Assembly (NCBI RefSeq): GCF_018362975.1
Contig: NZ_CP074371.1
Span: 7,254,001-7,318,000, forward strand
DNA: 64,000 nucleotides
Direction: 5' to 3'
Source: Nocardia tengchongensis
GTDB lineage: Bacteria > Actinomycetota > Actinomycetes > Mycobacteriales > Mycobacteriaceae
Shown: positions 53,963 through 63,697 of the stretch, piece by piece
Layout of the letters: every line of letters begins with the position of its first letter
Numbering within the stretch: the stretch's first letter is position 1
Notes under the pieces: model-generated
Databases searched by the model: none
Told to the model about the DNA's origin: nothing
Seen by the model: the letters and a program-made list of their open reading frames with translations, nothing else
Program-made: the position numbers and the translations under genes

Positions 53963-56146
53963 TCAGAGCATGCAGCTCACGCAGCCCTCGACCTCGGTGC
54001 CCTCGAGCGCCATCTGCCGGATGCGGATGTAGTAGAGGGTCTTGATGCCCTTGCGCCAGGCGTAGATCTGCGCCTTGTTGACGTCACGGGTGGTGGCGCT
54101 GTCCTTGAAGAACAGCGTCAGCGACAGGCCCTGGTCCACGTGCTGGGTGGCGGCCGCGTAGGTGTCGATGACCTTCTCGTAGCCGATGTCGTAGGCGTCC
54201 TCGAAGTATTCGAGATTCTCGTTGGTCAGGTAAGGGGCCGGGTAGTAGACGCGGCCGATCTTGCCTTCCTTGCGGATCTCGATCTTGGAGGCGATCGGGT
54301 GGATCGAGCTGGTGGAGTGGTTGATGTAGGAGATCGAGCCGGTCGGCGGGACCGCCTGCAGGTTCTGGTTGTAGATGCCGTGCTGCATCACCAGCGTCTT
54401 GAGCTCGCGCCAATCATCCTGGGTGGGGATGTGGACGTTCGCCTCGGCGAAGATCTGGCGCACCCGCTCGGTGGCCGGCTCCCACACCTGCTCGGTGTAC
54501 TTGTCGAAGAACTCACCGGAGGCGTACTTCGACTCGGGGAAGCCGCCGAAGTACGAACCCCGCTCCTGCGCGATCAGATTCGAGGCGCGAATCGCGTGGT
54601 AGGCGATCGTGTAGAAGTAGATGTTGGTGAAGTCCACGCCCTCTTCGGAACCGTAGTGGACGTGCTCCCGCGCCAGGTAGCCGTGCAGGTTCATCTGACC
54701 CAGGCCGATGGCGTGGGACTCGTTGTTGCCCTGCTCGATCGAGGGCACCGAGTAGATGTGGGTCTGATCCGACACCGCGGTCAGCGCGCGGATCGAGGTC
54801 TCCACCGTCTTGGCCAGGTCCGGCGAATCCATGGTCTTCGCGATGTTCAGCGAGCCCAGGTTGCACGAGATGTCCTTGCCCACCTTGGCATAGGACAGAT
54901 CGTCGTTGAACTCCGACGGGGTGGAGACCTGCAGGATCTCCGAGCACAGGTTGGAGTGGGTGATCTTGCCCGCGATCGGGTTGGCCCGGTTCACGGTGTC
55001 CTCGTACATGATGTACGGGTAGCCCGACTCGAACTGCAGCTCGGCGATGGTCTGGAAGAACTCGCGAGCCTTGATCTTGGACTTGCGAATCCGCTTGTCG
55101 TCGACCATCTCGTAGTACTTCTCGGTGACATTGATGTCGGCGAACGGCACGCCGTAGATGCGCTCCACGTCGTATGGCGAGAACAGGTACATGTCCTCGT
55201 TCTTCTTCGCCAGCTCGAAGGTGATGTCGGGGATCACCACACCCAGCGACAGCGTCTTGATGCGGATCTTCTCGTCCGCGTTCTCGCGCTTGGTGTCCAG
55301 GAAGCGGTAGATGTCGGGGTGGTGGGCCTGCAGGTAGACCGCGCCCGCGCCCTGACGCGCACCCAGCTGGTTGGCGTAGGAGAACGAGTCCTCCAGCAGC
55401 TTCATGATCGGGATGACGCCCGAGGACTGGTTCTCGATCTTCTTGATCGGGGCGCCGGTCTCACGAATGTTGCTGAGCAGCAGGGCGACACCGCCGCCGC
55501 GCTTGGACAGCTGCAGCGCCGAGTTGATGGAGCGCCCGATGGACTCCATGTTGTCCTCGATGCGCAGCAGGAAGCAGGACACCGGCTCGCCGCGCTGCTT
55601 CTTGCCCGAGTTGAGGAAGGTGGGGGTGGCCGGCTGGAAGCGGCCGTTCATGATCTCCTCGACCAGCTCGCCCGCCAGGGTCTCGTCACCGGCGGCCAGG
55701 GTCAGGGCGACCATGCACACGCGGTCCTCGAAACGCTCCAGGTAGCGCTTGCCGTCGAAGGTCTTCAGCGTGTACGAGGTGTAGTACTTGAACGCGCCCA
55801 GGAAGGTCGGGAACCGGAACTTCTTGGCGTACGCCTGCTGGAACAGCTGCTTGATGAACGTCCGCGAGTACTGGTCGAGGACCTCGGTCTCGTAGTAGTT
55901 CTCCTTGACGAGGTAGTCGAGCTTCTCGTCGAGGTTGTGGAAGAAGACCGTGTTCTGGTTGACGTGCTGCAGGAAGTACTGGTTGGCGGCTTCCCGATCC
56001 TTGTCGAACTGGATCTCGCCGTTGGGTCCGTACAGGTTGAGCATGGCGTTGAGGGCGTGGTAGTCCAGTCCCTCGGTCGCGGAGTCGCCGCTGACGGGGC
56101 GCTCTACGCGGGCAGTCTTTCCGACCGGTGCTGTTGTCGTTGCCAA
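53963..56146 (-). CDS. nrdE: Ribonucleotide reductase class Ib, alpha subunit
   Basis: A 727-residue large subunit. [10 protein letters not shown] holds the active-site Cys, and the C-terminal CVSCML (722-727) the thiol pair reduced by Nrd[11 protein letters not shown] and the [18 protein letters not shown] loop follow NrdE. It reduces ribonucleoside diphosphates with NrdF. TTG start at 56146 overlaps nrdI by 43 bases; GGGA is upstream at proper spacing. Last gene of nrdHIE, with a terminator beyond. Confidence 0.95.
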   Translation of the reverse strand: MATTTAPVGKTARVERPVSGDSATEGLDYHALNAMLNLYGPNGEIQFDKDREAANQYFLQHVNQNTVFFHNLDEKLDYLVKENYYETEVLDQYSRTFIKQLFQQAYAKKFRFPTFLGAFKYYTSYTLKTFDGKRYLERFEDRVCMVALTLAAGDETLAGELVEEIMNGRFQPATPTFLNSGKKQRGEPVSCFLLRIEDNMESIGRSINSALQLSKRGGGVALLLSNIRETGAPIKKIENQSSGVIPIMKLLEDSFSYANQLGARQGAGAVYLQAHHPDIYRFLDTKRENADEKIRIKTLSLGVVIPDITFELAKKNEDMYLFSPYDVERIYGVPFADINVTEKYYEMVDDKRIRKSKIKAREFFQTIAELQFESGYPYIMYEDTVNRANPIAGKITHSNLCSEILQVSTPSEFNDDLSYAKVGKDISCNLGSLNIAKTMDSPDLAKTVETSIRALTAVSDQTHIYSVPSIEQGNNESHAIGLGQMNLHGYLAREHVHYGSEEGVDFTNIYFYTIAYHAIRASNLIAQERGSYFGGFPESKYASGEFFDKYTEQVWEPATERVRQIFAEANVHIPTQDDWRELKTLVMQHGIYNQNLQAVPPTGSISYINHSTSSIHPIASKIEIRKEGKIGRVYYPAPYLTNENLEYFEDAYDIGYEKVIDTYAAATQHVDQGLSLTLFFKDSATTRDVNKAQIYAWRKGIKTLYYIRIRQMALEGTEVEGCVSCML

Positions 56147-56565
56147 AAGATTCCCAATCCCTCGCGGACGCGCTCGACGTCCTCGGCAGTTCCCATGAGT
56201 TCGAAGCGATACAGGTACGGGACCCCCGCTTTGCGCGAGATCACTTCTCCCGCATAGCAGTACGTGTCGCCGAAGTTGGTGTTGCCGCTCGCGATCACGC
56301 CGCGCAGCAGGGCGCGGTTGTGTGGATCGTTGAGGAACTTGGCCACCTGACGGGGCACGAATTCCTTGTCGGATCGCTGCCCACCCAAAACGTGCCGACC
56401 TCCCCCGTAGGTGGGGACGATCAGCACGAAAGGTTGGTCGACGCGAAGCGAGTCGGCGGTGTGAAGCGGAATGCGGACGGCGGGCAGGCCCAGCCGTTCG
56501 ACGAACCGGTGAGTGTTCTCCGAAGCGCTGGAGAAATAGACCAGATTCGGTGTCTCACTCGACAT
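56104..56565 (-). CDS. nrdI: Flavodoxin-like NrdI
   Basis: A 153-residue flavodoxin-like protein that helps form the Mn2-tyrosyl radical of Nrd[20 protein letters not shown] is the FMN phosphate loop, [12 protein letters not shown] and [18 protein letters not shown] are the other FMN loops. Two in-frame ATGs occur; the one at 56565 is preferred since GGGAG sits nine bases before it, whereas it would abut the ATG at 56574. It lies between nrdH and nrdE. Confidence 0.93.
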   Translation of the reverse strand: MSSETPNLVYFSSASENTHRFVERLGLPAVRIPLHTADSLRVDQPFVLIVPTYGGGRHVLGGQRSDKEFVPRQVAKFLNDPHNRALLRGVIASGNTNFGDTYCYAGEVISRKAGVPYLYRFELMGTAEDVERVREGLGIFWQRQQHRSERLPA

Positions 56566-56598
56566 TTCGGTCATCTCCCTGACCGCTGGGCCGAGCCG

Positions 56599-56838
56599 TC
56601 AGGCGACTGCGACGACGTCGGCCAGCGCCTTGATGCGGTCCGGACGGAAGCCGGACCAGTGGTCGTCCCCGGCGACGACGACGGGGGCCTGCAGGTAACC
56701 CAGGGCCATCACGTAGTCGCGGGCATCCGGGTTCTCGGAGATGTCGACGACGCTGTAGTCGACACCAGCCTTGTCGAGGGCGCGATAGGTCGCGTTGCAC
56801 TGGACACAAGCGGGCTTGGTGTAAACGGTGATGGTCAT
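56599..56838 (-). CDS. nrdH: Glutaredoxin-like NrdH
   Basis: A 79-residue redoxin. ATG 56838 has AGAAGGGGA upstream. The active site is CVQC (11-14), and the C-terminal WSGFRPDRI is the NrdH signature. It carries electrons from thioredoxin reductase to NrdE. It starts the nrdHIE operon, below a pair of NrdR-like boxes. Confidence 0.95.
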   Translation of the reverse strand: MTITVYTKPACVQCNATYRALDKAGVDYSVVDISENPDARDYVMALGYLQAPVVVAGDDHWSGFRPDRIKALADVVAVA

Positions 56839-57287
56839 TGGTATCCCCTTCTCCTCAGCCTTGATCTGTCTGCAGTGCACACCTGAAACAAGATCCACGT
56901 AGTAATGCGCAAACCCCTGGAAGCGGAGCCGAAGCTCCTGGTCACCGGCCCGTGATCGAGGTCTCGTCCTTGTGGCCTTCCAGCTCCCAAGACACTACAC
57001 CTAGTGGCCGACAAACTCATACAACACGACATGTTGCGACTCACAAAGGTGAAATTCCGGACGGGTAAGTACCTGGACACTCGATTCGCAACTCGACACG
57101 ACTGAGTCACACATCACAATTTCGGCATTCAGTTCATTTCCAGCAAACACACCATTACCGCTGATCAACACGCTTCTCACGAGTCACAGCAGACTCGAGC
57201 GACCACCCGGTTCGCAACCTCGCCGAGTCGAGCGACCGATTCCAGGCCGCCCGCTCGCCCGGGCGTGTCGCGGCATACGCCCCGGTC
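56839..57287. other. Intergenic region upstream of nrdH
   Basis: The 449-base region contains the paired NrdR-like boxes at 56992-57036 and about 150 bases of nrdH leader. Near 57190-57235 there is a direct repeat of a TCGAGCGACC sequence and a GACTCG/CGAGTC inverted repeat just beyond the G1 peptidase stop. No gene seen. Confidence 0.5.
56992..57036 (-). promoter_or_regulatory. Paired NrdR-like boxes upstream of nrdHIE
   Basis: ACACTACACCTAGTGG at 56992-57007 and ACAACACGACATGTTG at 57021-57036 are imperfect palindromes with centres about 30 bp apart, as in NrdR-repressed promoters. The NrdR gene itself is not in the window. Confidence 0.6.
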
Positions 57288-58208
57288 CTAGCGGATCGTG
57301 AACGACGCGCCCTCGACCGGTCCGGGCGCCAGCAATCGATTGGTGGCCGGAATGCCGTAGGTATGGGCGTCGTAATCGGACAGCGGCCGCCCGTCGATGC
57401 TGATCTCGGTGAAGGTGATCGGCGCGAACCCGGGCAGCGCGGCGTCGAGGTGTCCCTCCACGATGATCTCGGCGGTGCGCGCGGGCACCGGCGAGGCCAC
57501 GACCGTGGTGCGACGCCAGTTCGCGGTGCGGTTCTCCAGCGTCATCACATAGCGCCCGCCGTCCCAGCTCACGATGGAATGCATGGTGTCGCCGGCCCGG
57601 ACCGACACGTCGTCGTAGGTCACCGGCGGATCGGGATAGCCCTCCCACCAGCCGTCGATCAGCTGGTCCGGATGGCAGAAGCCACCGAAGATGCCCAGCG
57701 AGCACATCCCGTCCGCGGCCGCACCCAGCGCGTCGGAGACCTTGGCGCCGGCGTTCATCACAGTCCCGGCCAGTCGCGGATCGGCGTACGCCAGGCCCGC
57801 CGCCATCGTTTCGACCTGCAGGCCGGGCAACGCCGCGTACACGGCCGCGTCACTGGCACACATGGATTCGACGCCGGTCTGCATGAGCGGCAGCGCGACC
57901 TGACCGTCCAGGCCGGTGGCCCCGTTGAGCCCCACCCAGGGGACCACGCGCTGCAGGATGCCGGGATTGCGGCACTCGATCTCGGGCTGCACCCAGGTGG
58001 CACTGATCTCCCGAAAGTTTCCCTGCACCACGTACCCGGCCCAATTACCCAGGTAGAGATGGGAATTCGAAAGCTCCGACCCGTACGCGACGAACGATTC
58101 GGCCGTCGCGTCGGCCGCATTGCCGACCGCCATCGAGGCGGCGGACGCGGCCAGGGTGACCGCCATGAAACAACGGCCCCACACAGAGTTGCCCGTTGAT
58201 AACTTCAT
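57288..58208 (-). CDS. Secreted G1 family glutamic peptidase (eqolisin)
   Basis: A 306-residue exported protein: ATG 58208, signal peptide to about residue 36. The G1 domain starts at NWAGYVVQGNFREISATWVQP; WVGLNG then LMQTGVES carries the catalytic Gln (Gln110), and WWEGYPDPPVTYDD the catalytic Glu (Glu189). Eqolisins are acid-active peptidases best known from fungi but also present in actinobacteria. Cysteines in IECRN, SMCAS, GMCSLG and GFCHP may form disulfides. It is unlinked to the nrd genes in function. Confidence 0.8.
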   Translation of the reverse strand: MKLSTGNSVWGRCFMAVTLAASAASMAVGNAADATAESFVAYGSELSNSHLYLGNWAGYVVQGNFREISATWVQPEIECRNPGILQRVVPWVGLNGATGLDGQVALPLMQTGVESMCASDAAVYAALPGLQVETMAAGLAYADPRLAGTVMNAGAKVSDALGAAADGMCSLGIFGGFCHPDQLIDGWWEGYPDPPVTYDDVSVRAGDTMHSIVSWDGGRYVMTLENRTANWRRTTVVASPVPARTAEIIVEGHLDAALPGFAPITFTEISIDGRPLSDYDAHTYGIPATNRLLAPGPVEGASFTIR

Positions 58209-58246
58209 GGTCAGACCGTAGCCCGAATTGTCCGGGAAAAAGCGGC

Positions 58247-58272
58247 AGGCCACGACTCGAAAGCCGTGGCCT
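58247..58272 (-). terminator. Terminator after FMN reductase gene
   Basis: AGGCCACG and CGTGGCCT pair, then one A-C mismatch, two further pairs and a CGAA loop, 33 bases beyond the reductase stop. Confidence 0.6.
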
Positions 58273-58305
58273 CGCGCTGAATTCAGTTGGTGATCGCCGG
58301 ACGGA

Positions 58306-58872
58306 TCAGGCGTTCGCCCGAGCCTTGACATCCTCGGCCAGCAGCCGCACGGTGGCCGCCAGCTGGGTCAGCGCCTCGGCGTCGTCGGCCGGGTGGGTCT
58401 CGACGAAGCGCGAACCGATGGCGCCGAAGTTCAGCGACGCCTCCTTGACCACCTCGGCGCCCGCCACGCCGAGCGCCTTCACGGCGTCGTCGTGCGACCA
58501 CTTGGCGGCGTTCTGGCTGATGGAGGCCGACACCACGGCGACCGGCAGGCTCTTCAGCGCGCCCGCGCCGTACGGCCGCGACGCCCAGTCGATGGCGTTC
58601 TTCAGCACGGCCGGCAGAGTGCCGTTGTATTCGGGGGTCACCAGCAGGGTGGCGTCGGACGCGGCGACCGCGTCCCGCAGCGCCTGCGCGGCGGCCGGGA
58701 CCTGGCCCTCGACGTCGAGGTCCTCGTTGTAGAAAGGAATGTCACCGAGGCCTTCGTAGATGAAGAGTTCGACGCCCTCGGGAGCGGTCTGCACCGCGGC
58801 CTCGGCGAGGCGGCGGTTGATCGACGCGGCGCGAAGGCTTCCGACCAGAACGAGGATGCGGGTCTGCGACAT
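58306..58872 (-). CDS. NADPH-dependent FMN/quinone reductase, Rv3054c-like
   Basis: A 188-residue flavodoxin-fold reductase. ILVLVGSLRAASINRRLAEA is the FMN phosphate loop and VTPEYNGTLPAVLKNAIDWASRP the substrate/flavin loop of the ChrR/azoreductase-like family. It reduces quinones, chromate or flavins. TTGGAG is upstream of ATG 58872. It is divergent from a TetR gene with a 26-bp operator-like repeat between, so it is probably induced by an electrophile or quinone. The arrangement matches Rv3054c-Rv3055. Confidence 0.88.
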   Translation of the reverse strand: MSQTRILVLVGSLRAASINRRLAEAAVQTAPEGVELFIYEGLGDIPFYNEDLDVEGQVPAAAQALRDAVAASDATLLVTPEYNGTLPAVLKNAIDWASRPYGAGALKSLPVAVVSASISQNAAKWSHDDAVKALGVAGAEVVKEASLNFGAIGSRFVETHPADDAEALTQLAATVRLLAEDVKARANA

Positions 58873-58921
58873 GATGATCACTCCAAGGGTTACTGATTCA
58901 GCGGTGGATCTTTCGATAGAC

Positions 58922-58947
58922 TGTAACCGGACCTCAGTCCGCTTACA
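58922..58947. promoter_or_regulatory. TetR-type operator
   Basis: TGTAAC-CGGAC-CTCA-GTCCG-C-TTACA is an imperfect palindrome with ten matching pairs over 26 bp, in the 99-base region between the reductase and TetR genes. Its CGGAC-N4-GTCCG core is typical of TetR-family sites. Confidence 0.65.
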
Positions 58948-58971
58948 TTCCCGGGTAGGAGCCGACAGCCT

Positions 58972-59661
58972 GTGACACGCGACACGTCCGCCGATGACGT
59001 CGTACCGGCACTGCCGAACATCGCGCTGCCGATCGAAGCCGTCGGCACCCAGCGGCCACCACCGCACTCGGTCCCGCTGCTCATGCCCGGCAGCAGCCAC
59101 GAACGCAGCGACGCCGCCCGCAACCGCCAGCTCCTGCTCGACGCCGCCGAAACGCTGGTCCGCGAACAGGGCGCCGACGCGGTCACCATGGACGCGGTCG
59201 CCAAACTCGCCGGGGTCGGCAAGGGCACCGTCTTCCGGCGCTTCGGCAACCGAGCCGGGCTGATGCTGGCGCTGCTGGACCAGTCCGATCAGAAACTGCA
59301 GTGGGCCTACATGTTCGGGCCTCCGCCGCTGGGTCCGGGCGCGCCCGGCGTCGAGCGGCTCATCGCCTACGGCCGGGCCCGGCTGGCCACCGTCGAGGTG
59401 GAAGGCGACGTCCGCAAGAACGCCGCGATCGGCGGACAGTACGGCGGCCCGCCCTACAACATCGCGAAAACCCATGTCTCCCTGCTGCTCCGGGAGGCCG
59501 GAGCCCCCGGCGACATCGGGCTGACCGCGGACACGCTGCTGGCGGCGCTGGACGCCGGACTGGTGCTGCATCAGATCCGGCAGCTGCGCTACACGCCCGA
59601 ACAGGTCGGCGACCACTGGGAGACCCTGGTCCGGCAGGTGACCGCGCCCATCGATCGGTAG
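58972..59661 (+). CDS. TetR family transcriptional regulator, Rv3055-like
   Basis: A 229-residue regulator; GTG 58972. An unusual 40-residue N-terminal extension precedes the HTH DAVTMDAVAKLAGVGKGTVFRRFGNRAGLM. The C-terminal ligand-binding domain is helical. It probably represses the divergent FMN reductase through the TGTAA/TTACA palindrome. The start could be the later Met at residue 38 (MPGSSHERSD), which would remove most of the extension. Confidence 0.85.
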   Translation: MTRDTSADDVVPALPNIALPIEAVGTQRPPPHSVPLLMPGSSHERSDAARNRQLLLDAAETLVREQGADAVTMDAVAKLAGVGKGTVFRRFGNRAGLMLALLDQSDQKLQWAYMFGPPPLGPGAPGVERLIAYGRARLATVEVEGDVRKNAAIGGQYGGPPYNIAKTHVSLLLREAGAPGDIGLTADTLLAALDAGLVLHQIRQLRYTPEQVGDHWETLVRQVTAPIDR

Positions 59662-59690
59662 TCGCGACGCCCGTTCAGTAGAGTGTGCCC

Positions 59691-60527
59691 ATGGGGAACC
59701 TGCGCGCACAGATCATCGCCGAATTGGGCGTCCTGCCGTCGATCGAACCGAAAACCGAAGTGCGGCGACGCATCGACTTCCTCAAGGAGTACCTGAGTTC
59801 CACCCCCGCGACCGGCTTCGTGCTCGGCATCAGCGGCGGCCAGGACTCCACCCTCGCCGGCCGGCTCTGCCAGCTGGCCGCCGAGGAACTGCGCGCCGAA
59901 GGCCGTGAAGCCACCTTCGTGGCGGTCCGCCTGCCCTACGGTGTCCAGTTCGACGAGCAGGACGCTCAGATCGCGCTGACCTTCATCCAGCCCGACCGTT
60001 CGGTCGTGGTGAACGTCAAGCCCAGTGCCGACGCCGCCGCGGGCGAGGCCGCCACCGGAATCCTGGAACTGCACGAAGAACCGCACCTGCGGGACTTCGT
60101 GCGCGGCAACATCAAAGCCCGCGAGCGCATGCTCCTCCAATACGCCATCGCCGGCCAGCTCAACCTGCTGGTCGTGGGCACCGATCACGCCGCCGAGGCC
60201 GTCACCGGCTTCTTCACCAAATACGGCGACGGCGGCGTCGACATCACCCCGCTGACCGGTCTGACCAAGCGTCAGGGCGCGGCGCTGTTGCAAGAACTCG
60301 GCGCGCCGCCGAGCGTATGGCAGAAGGTCCCCACCGCCGACCTCGAGGACGACCGCCCGTCGCTTCCCGACGAGGAAGCCCTGGGCATGAAGTACTCCCA
60401 GATCGACGACTACCTCGAAGGCAAGCCTGTCGGACCGGAGGTCTCCGAGAAGCTCGAGCGGATCTTCCTCAACACCCGCCACAAGCGCGCCGTCCCGGTG
60501 ACCCCGCTCGACACGTGGTGGAAGTAG
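59691..60527 (+). CDS. nadE: NH3-dependent NAD+ synthetase
   Basis: A 278-residue synthetase with no glutaminase domain. The P-loop [12 protein letters not shown] (43-54) binds [31 protein letters not shown] is the conserved active-site segment, and HKRAVPVTP the C-terminal loop. It converts deamido-NAD to NAD with ammonia. M. tuberculosis uses a longer glutamine-dependent enzyme, so this copy is a different type. ATG 59691 is chosen; GTG 59685 is in frame. It converges with the DUF1003 gene. Confidence 0.92.
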   Translation: MGNLRAQIIAELGVLPSIEPKTEVRRRIDFLKEYLSSTPATGFVLGISGGQDSTLAGRLCQLAAEELRAEGREATFVAVRLPYGVQFDEQDAQIALTFIQPDRSVVVNVKPSADAAAGEAATGILELHEEPHLRDFVRGNIKARERMLLQYAIAGQLNLLVVGTDHAAEAVTGFFTKYGDGGVDITPLTGLTKRQGAALLQELGAPPSVWQKVPTADLEDDRPSLPDEEALGMKYSQIDDYLEGKPVGPEVSEKLERIFLNTRHKRAVPVTPLDTWWK

Positions 60528-60531
60528 CCCA

Positions 60532-60957
60532 CTACTTCCGCAGCTGATCCGGGTCGTCGATGACGCGACGGTGCAACTCCGCCGTCATGGCGTGAATGGC
60601 CCGGGTCAGTTCGGTATTGGTCTTGAGCTCGAGTTCCTGCTCCTGGAAGTCGTGATCGGCTTTGGCCCGCTGGAAGTCGGCCTGGCGGTTCTGGCCGATC
60701 ATCACGAAGGTGGACAGGAAGATCGCTTCCAGCGAGACCACCAGGGTCAGGGTGGGCCAGGGGCTCTTCTCGACCAGCAGCATCCAGGCCGCGAAGCCGA
60801 CGGCGTGGATGTAGACGAACGGCATCGAGCCCGCGAACTTGGTGATCCAGTCCGCGACCCGGAGTTGCAGACTCGCGGCGCGCGCCTCCCGGACCCGCAC
60901 GAATGCGGGATGGGGAATGGGCGGCGCCGAGTGCGGCGGTTGGGTGGATTGCGTCAT
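60532..60957 (-). CDS. DUF1003 membrane protein
   Basis: A 141-residue protein of the DUF1003 family: ADWITKFAGSMPFVYIHAVGFAAWMLL (first helix), WPTLTLVVSLEAIFLSTFVMIGQNRQ (second helix), then a long coiled-coil-like C-terminal part EQELELKTNTELTRAIHAMTAEL. Function unknown; members are linked to membrane stress and cation effects. ATG 60957 is chosen. It converges with nadE. Confidence 0.85.
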   Translation of the reverse strand: MTQSTQPPHSAPPIPHPAFVRVREARAASLQLRVADWITKFAGSMPFVYIHAVGFAAWMLLVEKSPWPTLTLVVSLEAIFLSTFVMIGQNRQADFQRAKADHDFQEQELELKTNTELTRAIHAMTAELHRRVIDDPDQLRK

Positions 60958-61057
60958 GCGGCTCGGTCTCCTGGCGATGGGGTGCGGGGACCGGCGAATG
61001 TTAGCGCCCAACAGTGAAATTCGCGTCTATCCGAAGCCCGCGTGGCCTTCGGGAGGT

Positions 61058-61300
61058 CTAGCCGCCGGCGAAGGGCGGCAGGACGTCGACGCGCGGGGTC
61101 AGCGGCGTGGCGGCGTCCCGGGTGAGTTCGTCGCCGATCAGGTAGGCGCAGACCTTGAGCATCGGGTCCAGCTTGGGGCCGTAGGCGGCCGAGAGCGTGG
61201 TGCGCAGATCCGCGATGGTCGCCCCGGACGGCAGGTCCAGGGTTTCCTTGTCCTTGCCGACCGCATCGGCGATCGCGGCGAAATAGCGGACCTCAACCAC
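61058..61300 (-). CDS. moaD: Molybdopterin synthase small subunit
   Basis: An 80-residue ubiquitin-like sulfur carrier with the C-terminal Gly-Gly (79-80) needed for thiocarboxylation. [33 protein letters not shown] is the beta-grasp start. It delivers sulfur to cyclic pyranopterin with MoaE in molybdenum-cofactor synthesis. It overlaps the moaA stop by 8 bases, so it is translated with moaA. Confidence 0.9.
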   Translation of the reverse strand: MVEVRYFAAIADAVGKDKETLDLPSGATIADLRTTLSAAYGPKLDPMLKVCAYLIGDELTRDAATPLTPRVDVLPPFAGG

Positions 61301-62351
61301 CGATGGCTCCCATCGTTCGGGTGGGCGGGACGAAGCCGGCGGCGTCGATACCGTGCCCGGCCGATTTGTTCCACATGGCGCCGCGCCACAGGGCGGCGAT
61401 GTCGGCGTCGCTCGCGCCGGACCGCAAGGCGCCGCGAATGTCGTACTCCTGATCGCTGAACAGGCAGGACCGGATGCGGCCGTCGGCGGTCAGCCGGGTG
61501 CGGTCGCAGTCGCCGCAGAACTTGCGGGTGACCGAGGCGATGATGCCGACGGTGGCCGGGCCACCGTCCACCAGCCAGCGTTCGGCCGGGGCGGACGGGT
61601 CCTCGCGGCCAGTCTCGACCAGGGAGAAGCGCTTGCCCAGCACGTCGAGCAGTTCGGCCGCGGTGATCATGTTGGCGCGCGCCCACTCGTGGTCGGCGTC
61701 GAGCGGCATCTCCTCGATGAACCGCAGTTCCGCGCCCACCTCCAGGCACCACTGCAGCAGATCGGCCGCGCCGTCGAGGGTTTCGCGCATCAGCACCGCG
61801 TTCACCTTGAGCGGGGTGAGCCCGGCGGCGATGGCGGCGCGAATGCCGGCCTGCACCGAGGCGAGGCGGTCGCGGCGGGTCAGGCGGTGGAAGCCGTCCC
61901 GGTCCACGGTGTCGAGGGAGATATTGATGCGCTTCAGTCCGGCATCGGCCAGCGCCTGGGCCCGATGCTCGAGCCCGACGCCGTTGCTGGTCATGGCCAG
62001 CGGCGTATCCGGCAGTGCCGCATGGCATCCGGCGATGATGCGTTCCAGATCGCGGCGCATGAGCGGCTCGCCGCCGGTGAAACGCACCTCGTGCACGCCG
62101 AGTTCGCGCACCGCCAGCGTCACCAGCCGCACGATCTCCTCGGGGGCGAGCAGTTCGTCGGCGGGGATCGCGGGCAGGCCCTCCTCGGGCATGCAGTAGG
62201 TGCAGCGCAGCGAGCACTTCTCGGTGATGGACACCCGCAGATCCCGCGCCACCCGGCCGAAGCGGTCAAGCAGGACGGGGGTGTCCGGGCGGCCGTCGGT
62301 ATCGGGTCGCCCCGTTCGCACAGCGGGCATACCCATCGCGACCACGGTCAT
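61293..62351 (-). CDS. moaA: GTP 3',8-cyclase
   Basis: A 352-residue radical-SAM enzyme. The first cluster motif is CSLRCTYC (Cys46, Cys50, Cys53), the C-terminal cluster is [10 protein letters not shown] with CLFS, and the Gly-Gly tail closes the protein. [12 protein letters not shown] and [12 protein letters not shown] are family segments. It starts molybdenum-cofactor synthesis from GTP with MoaC. It is divergent from moeA by 107 bases and overlaps moaD. Confidence 0.95.
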   Translation of the reverse strand: MTVVAMGMPAVRTGRPDTDGRPDTPVLLDRFGRVARDLRVSITEKCSLRCTYCMPEEGLPAIPADELLAPEEIVRLVTLAVRELGVHEVRFTGGEPLMRRDLERIIAGCHAALPDTPLAMTSNGVGLEHRAQALADAGLKRINISLDTVDRDGFHRLTRRDRLASVQAGIRAAIAAGLTPLKVNAVLMRETLDGAADLLQWCLEVGAELRFIEEMPLDADHEWARANMITAAELLDVLGKRFSLVETGREDPSAPAERWLVDGGPATVGIIASVTRKFCGDCDRTRLTADGRIRSCLFSDQEYDIRGALRSGASDADIAALWRGAMWNKSAGHGIDAAGFVPPTRTMGAIGG

Positions 62352-62458
62352 TGGACCATTATTGCCTGGTCCGCAAGTCTTCGTAGATTCCTACGAGCGG
62401 GACCCCGTGATCAGCCGGTCACGGCCTGGAGGATCCACCCGCGTATAGGCTCACGACT

Positions 62459-63664
62459 ATGAGTTCCCGGCACGCGACCGCCCCGGCCCGACCCGTCGAC
62501 GACCATCGCCGGCGCATCGAGGACGCGCTGCGCCCGCTGGCCGGTCGGGTCGCCGAGACCGTCCCGATCGCCGCCGCGCTGGGCCGTCGGCTCGCGGTCG
62601 ACGTGTCCGCGCCCCTGGATCTGCCGGTGTTCCGGAACTCGGCGATGGACGGCTACGCGGTGGCGGCGGAATCGGTGGCGATCGTGCCCGCGACCCTGCC
62701 GCTGGCCGGCGTGGTCGCGGCCGGGAACACCGAGGGGCTGGTCCTGCCCCCGGGCGCCGCCGTGAAGGTGATGACCGGCGCGCCCGTGCCGCCCGGCGCG
62801 GACTGCGTGGTGCCGGTCGAGCACACCGAATCCGATGGCGTCACCGTGACGATCCGAACCAGCCGTGCCACCGGCGATTTCGTGCGCGAGCCCGGCACCG
62901 ACGTGCGTGCCGGACAGTTGCTGGCCGCCGCGGGCACCCTGCTGCGGCCCCGGCACATCGCGGCGCTGGCCGCGGTCGGGCTGGGCGAGCTGTCGGTGAC
63001 GCGGCGGGTGCGGGCCGCGGTCCTCACCACCGGCGACGAACTGCGCCCCGCGGGCGCGGTGCTGCTGCCGGGACAGATCTTCAACTCCAATGGCATCGCG
63101 CTGGCCGCGGCCCTGTCCGACAACGGCGTCGAGGTGGTGTCGGTGGCGCATTCCACCGACGAGCACGCCGAGTTCCGGCTGCGGCTGGCCGAGGCGGTGG
63201 CCCAGGCCGATGTGGTGTTCACTTCCGGCGGCGTCTCCATGGGCGACTTCGAGGTGGTGAAGGAGGTGCTGGCGGCCCAGGGCGGCGAATTCGGTTCGGT
63301 CGCACTGCAACCCGGCGGCCCGCAGGGCCTGAGCACGGTCGACGGCGTGCCGGTGCTGAGCTTCCCGGGGAATCCGGTGAGCACCATGGTGTCGTTCGAG
63401 GTGTTCGCCCGCCCGATCCTGCGCGAGCTGGCGGGCCTGCCCGCGCTGCCGATCACCGAACTGCCGCTGCTGCAGGCGGTCCGCTCCCCCGCCGGGAAGC
63501 GGCAGTTCCTGCGCGGCAAGCTGACCGAGGGCGGGGTGGCGCTGGTGTCGGGTCAGGGCTCGCATCTGATCGCGGCCATGGCCCACGCCGATGTGCTGAT
63601 CGACATTCCGGCCGCCGTCACCGAGGTGCCCGCGGGCACGATCGTCGAGGTCCGGCCGCTGTGA
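62459..63664 (+). CDS. moeA: Molybdopterin molybdenumtransferase
   Basis: A 401-residue MoeA. RNSAMDGYAV, VKVMTGAPVPPGADCVVPVE, TSGGVSMGDFEVVKEVL and LSFPGNPVSTMVSFEVF are the conserved segments of domains I-III. It inserts molybdate into MPT-AMP. The ATG at 62459 follows a short leader. moaC begins 33 bases after its stop on the same strand, so they are one operon. Confidence 0.95.
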   Translation: MSSRHATAPARPVDDHRRRIEDALRPLAGRVAETVPIAAALGRRLAVDVSAPLDLPVFRNSAMDGYAVAAESVAIVPATLPLAGVVAAGNTEGLVLPPGAAVKVMTGAPVPPGADCVVPVEHTESDGVTVTIRTSRATGDFVREPGTDVRAGQLLAAAGTLLRPRHIAALAAVGLGELSVTRRVRAAVLTTGDELRPAGAVLLPGQIFNSNGIALAAALSDNGVEVVSVAHSTDEHAEFRLRLAEAVAQADVVFTSGGVSMGDFEVVKEVLAAQGGEFGSVALQPGGPQGLSTVDGVPVLSFPGNPVSTMVSFEVFARPILRELAGLPALPITELPLLQAVRSPAGKRQFLRGKLTEGGVALVSGQGSHLIAAMAHADVLIDIPAAVTEVPAGTIVEVRPL

Positions 63665-63697
63665 ACACCCGCGATCCGCTGTGCCAAGGTGATGGAC

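Noticed and set aside
53066..56257. Open plus-strand frame of over 1000 codons across nrdE
   Set aside because: An antisense artefact of codon bias; nrdE, nrdI and their starts are fully convincing on the minus strand.
56839..56991. Cobalamin riboswitch in the nrdH leader
   Set aside because: No B12-box sequence was seen, and this is a class Ib, NrdR-type promoter region.
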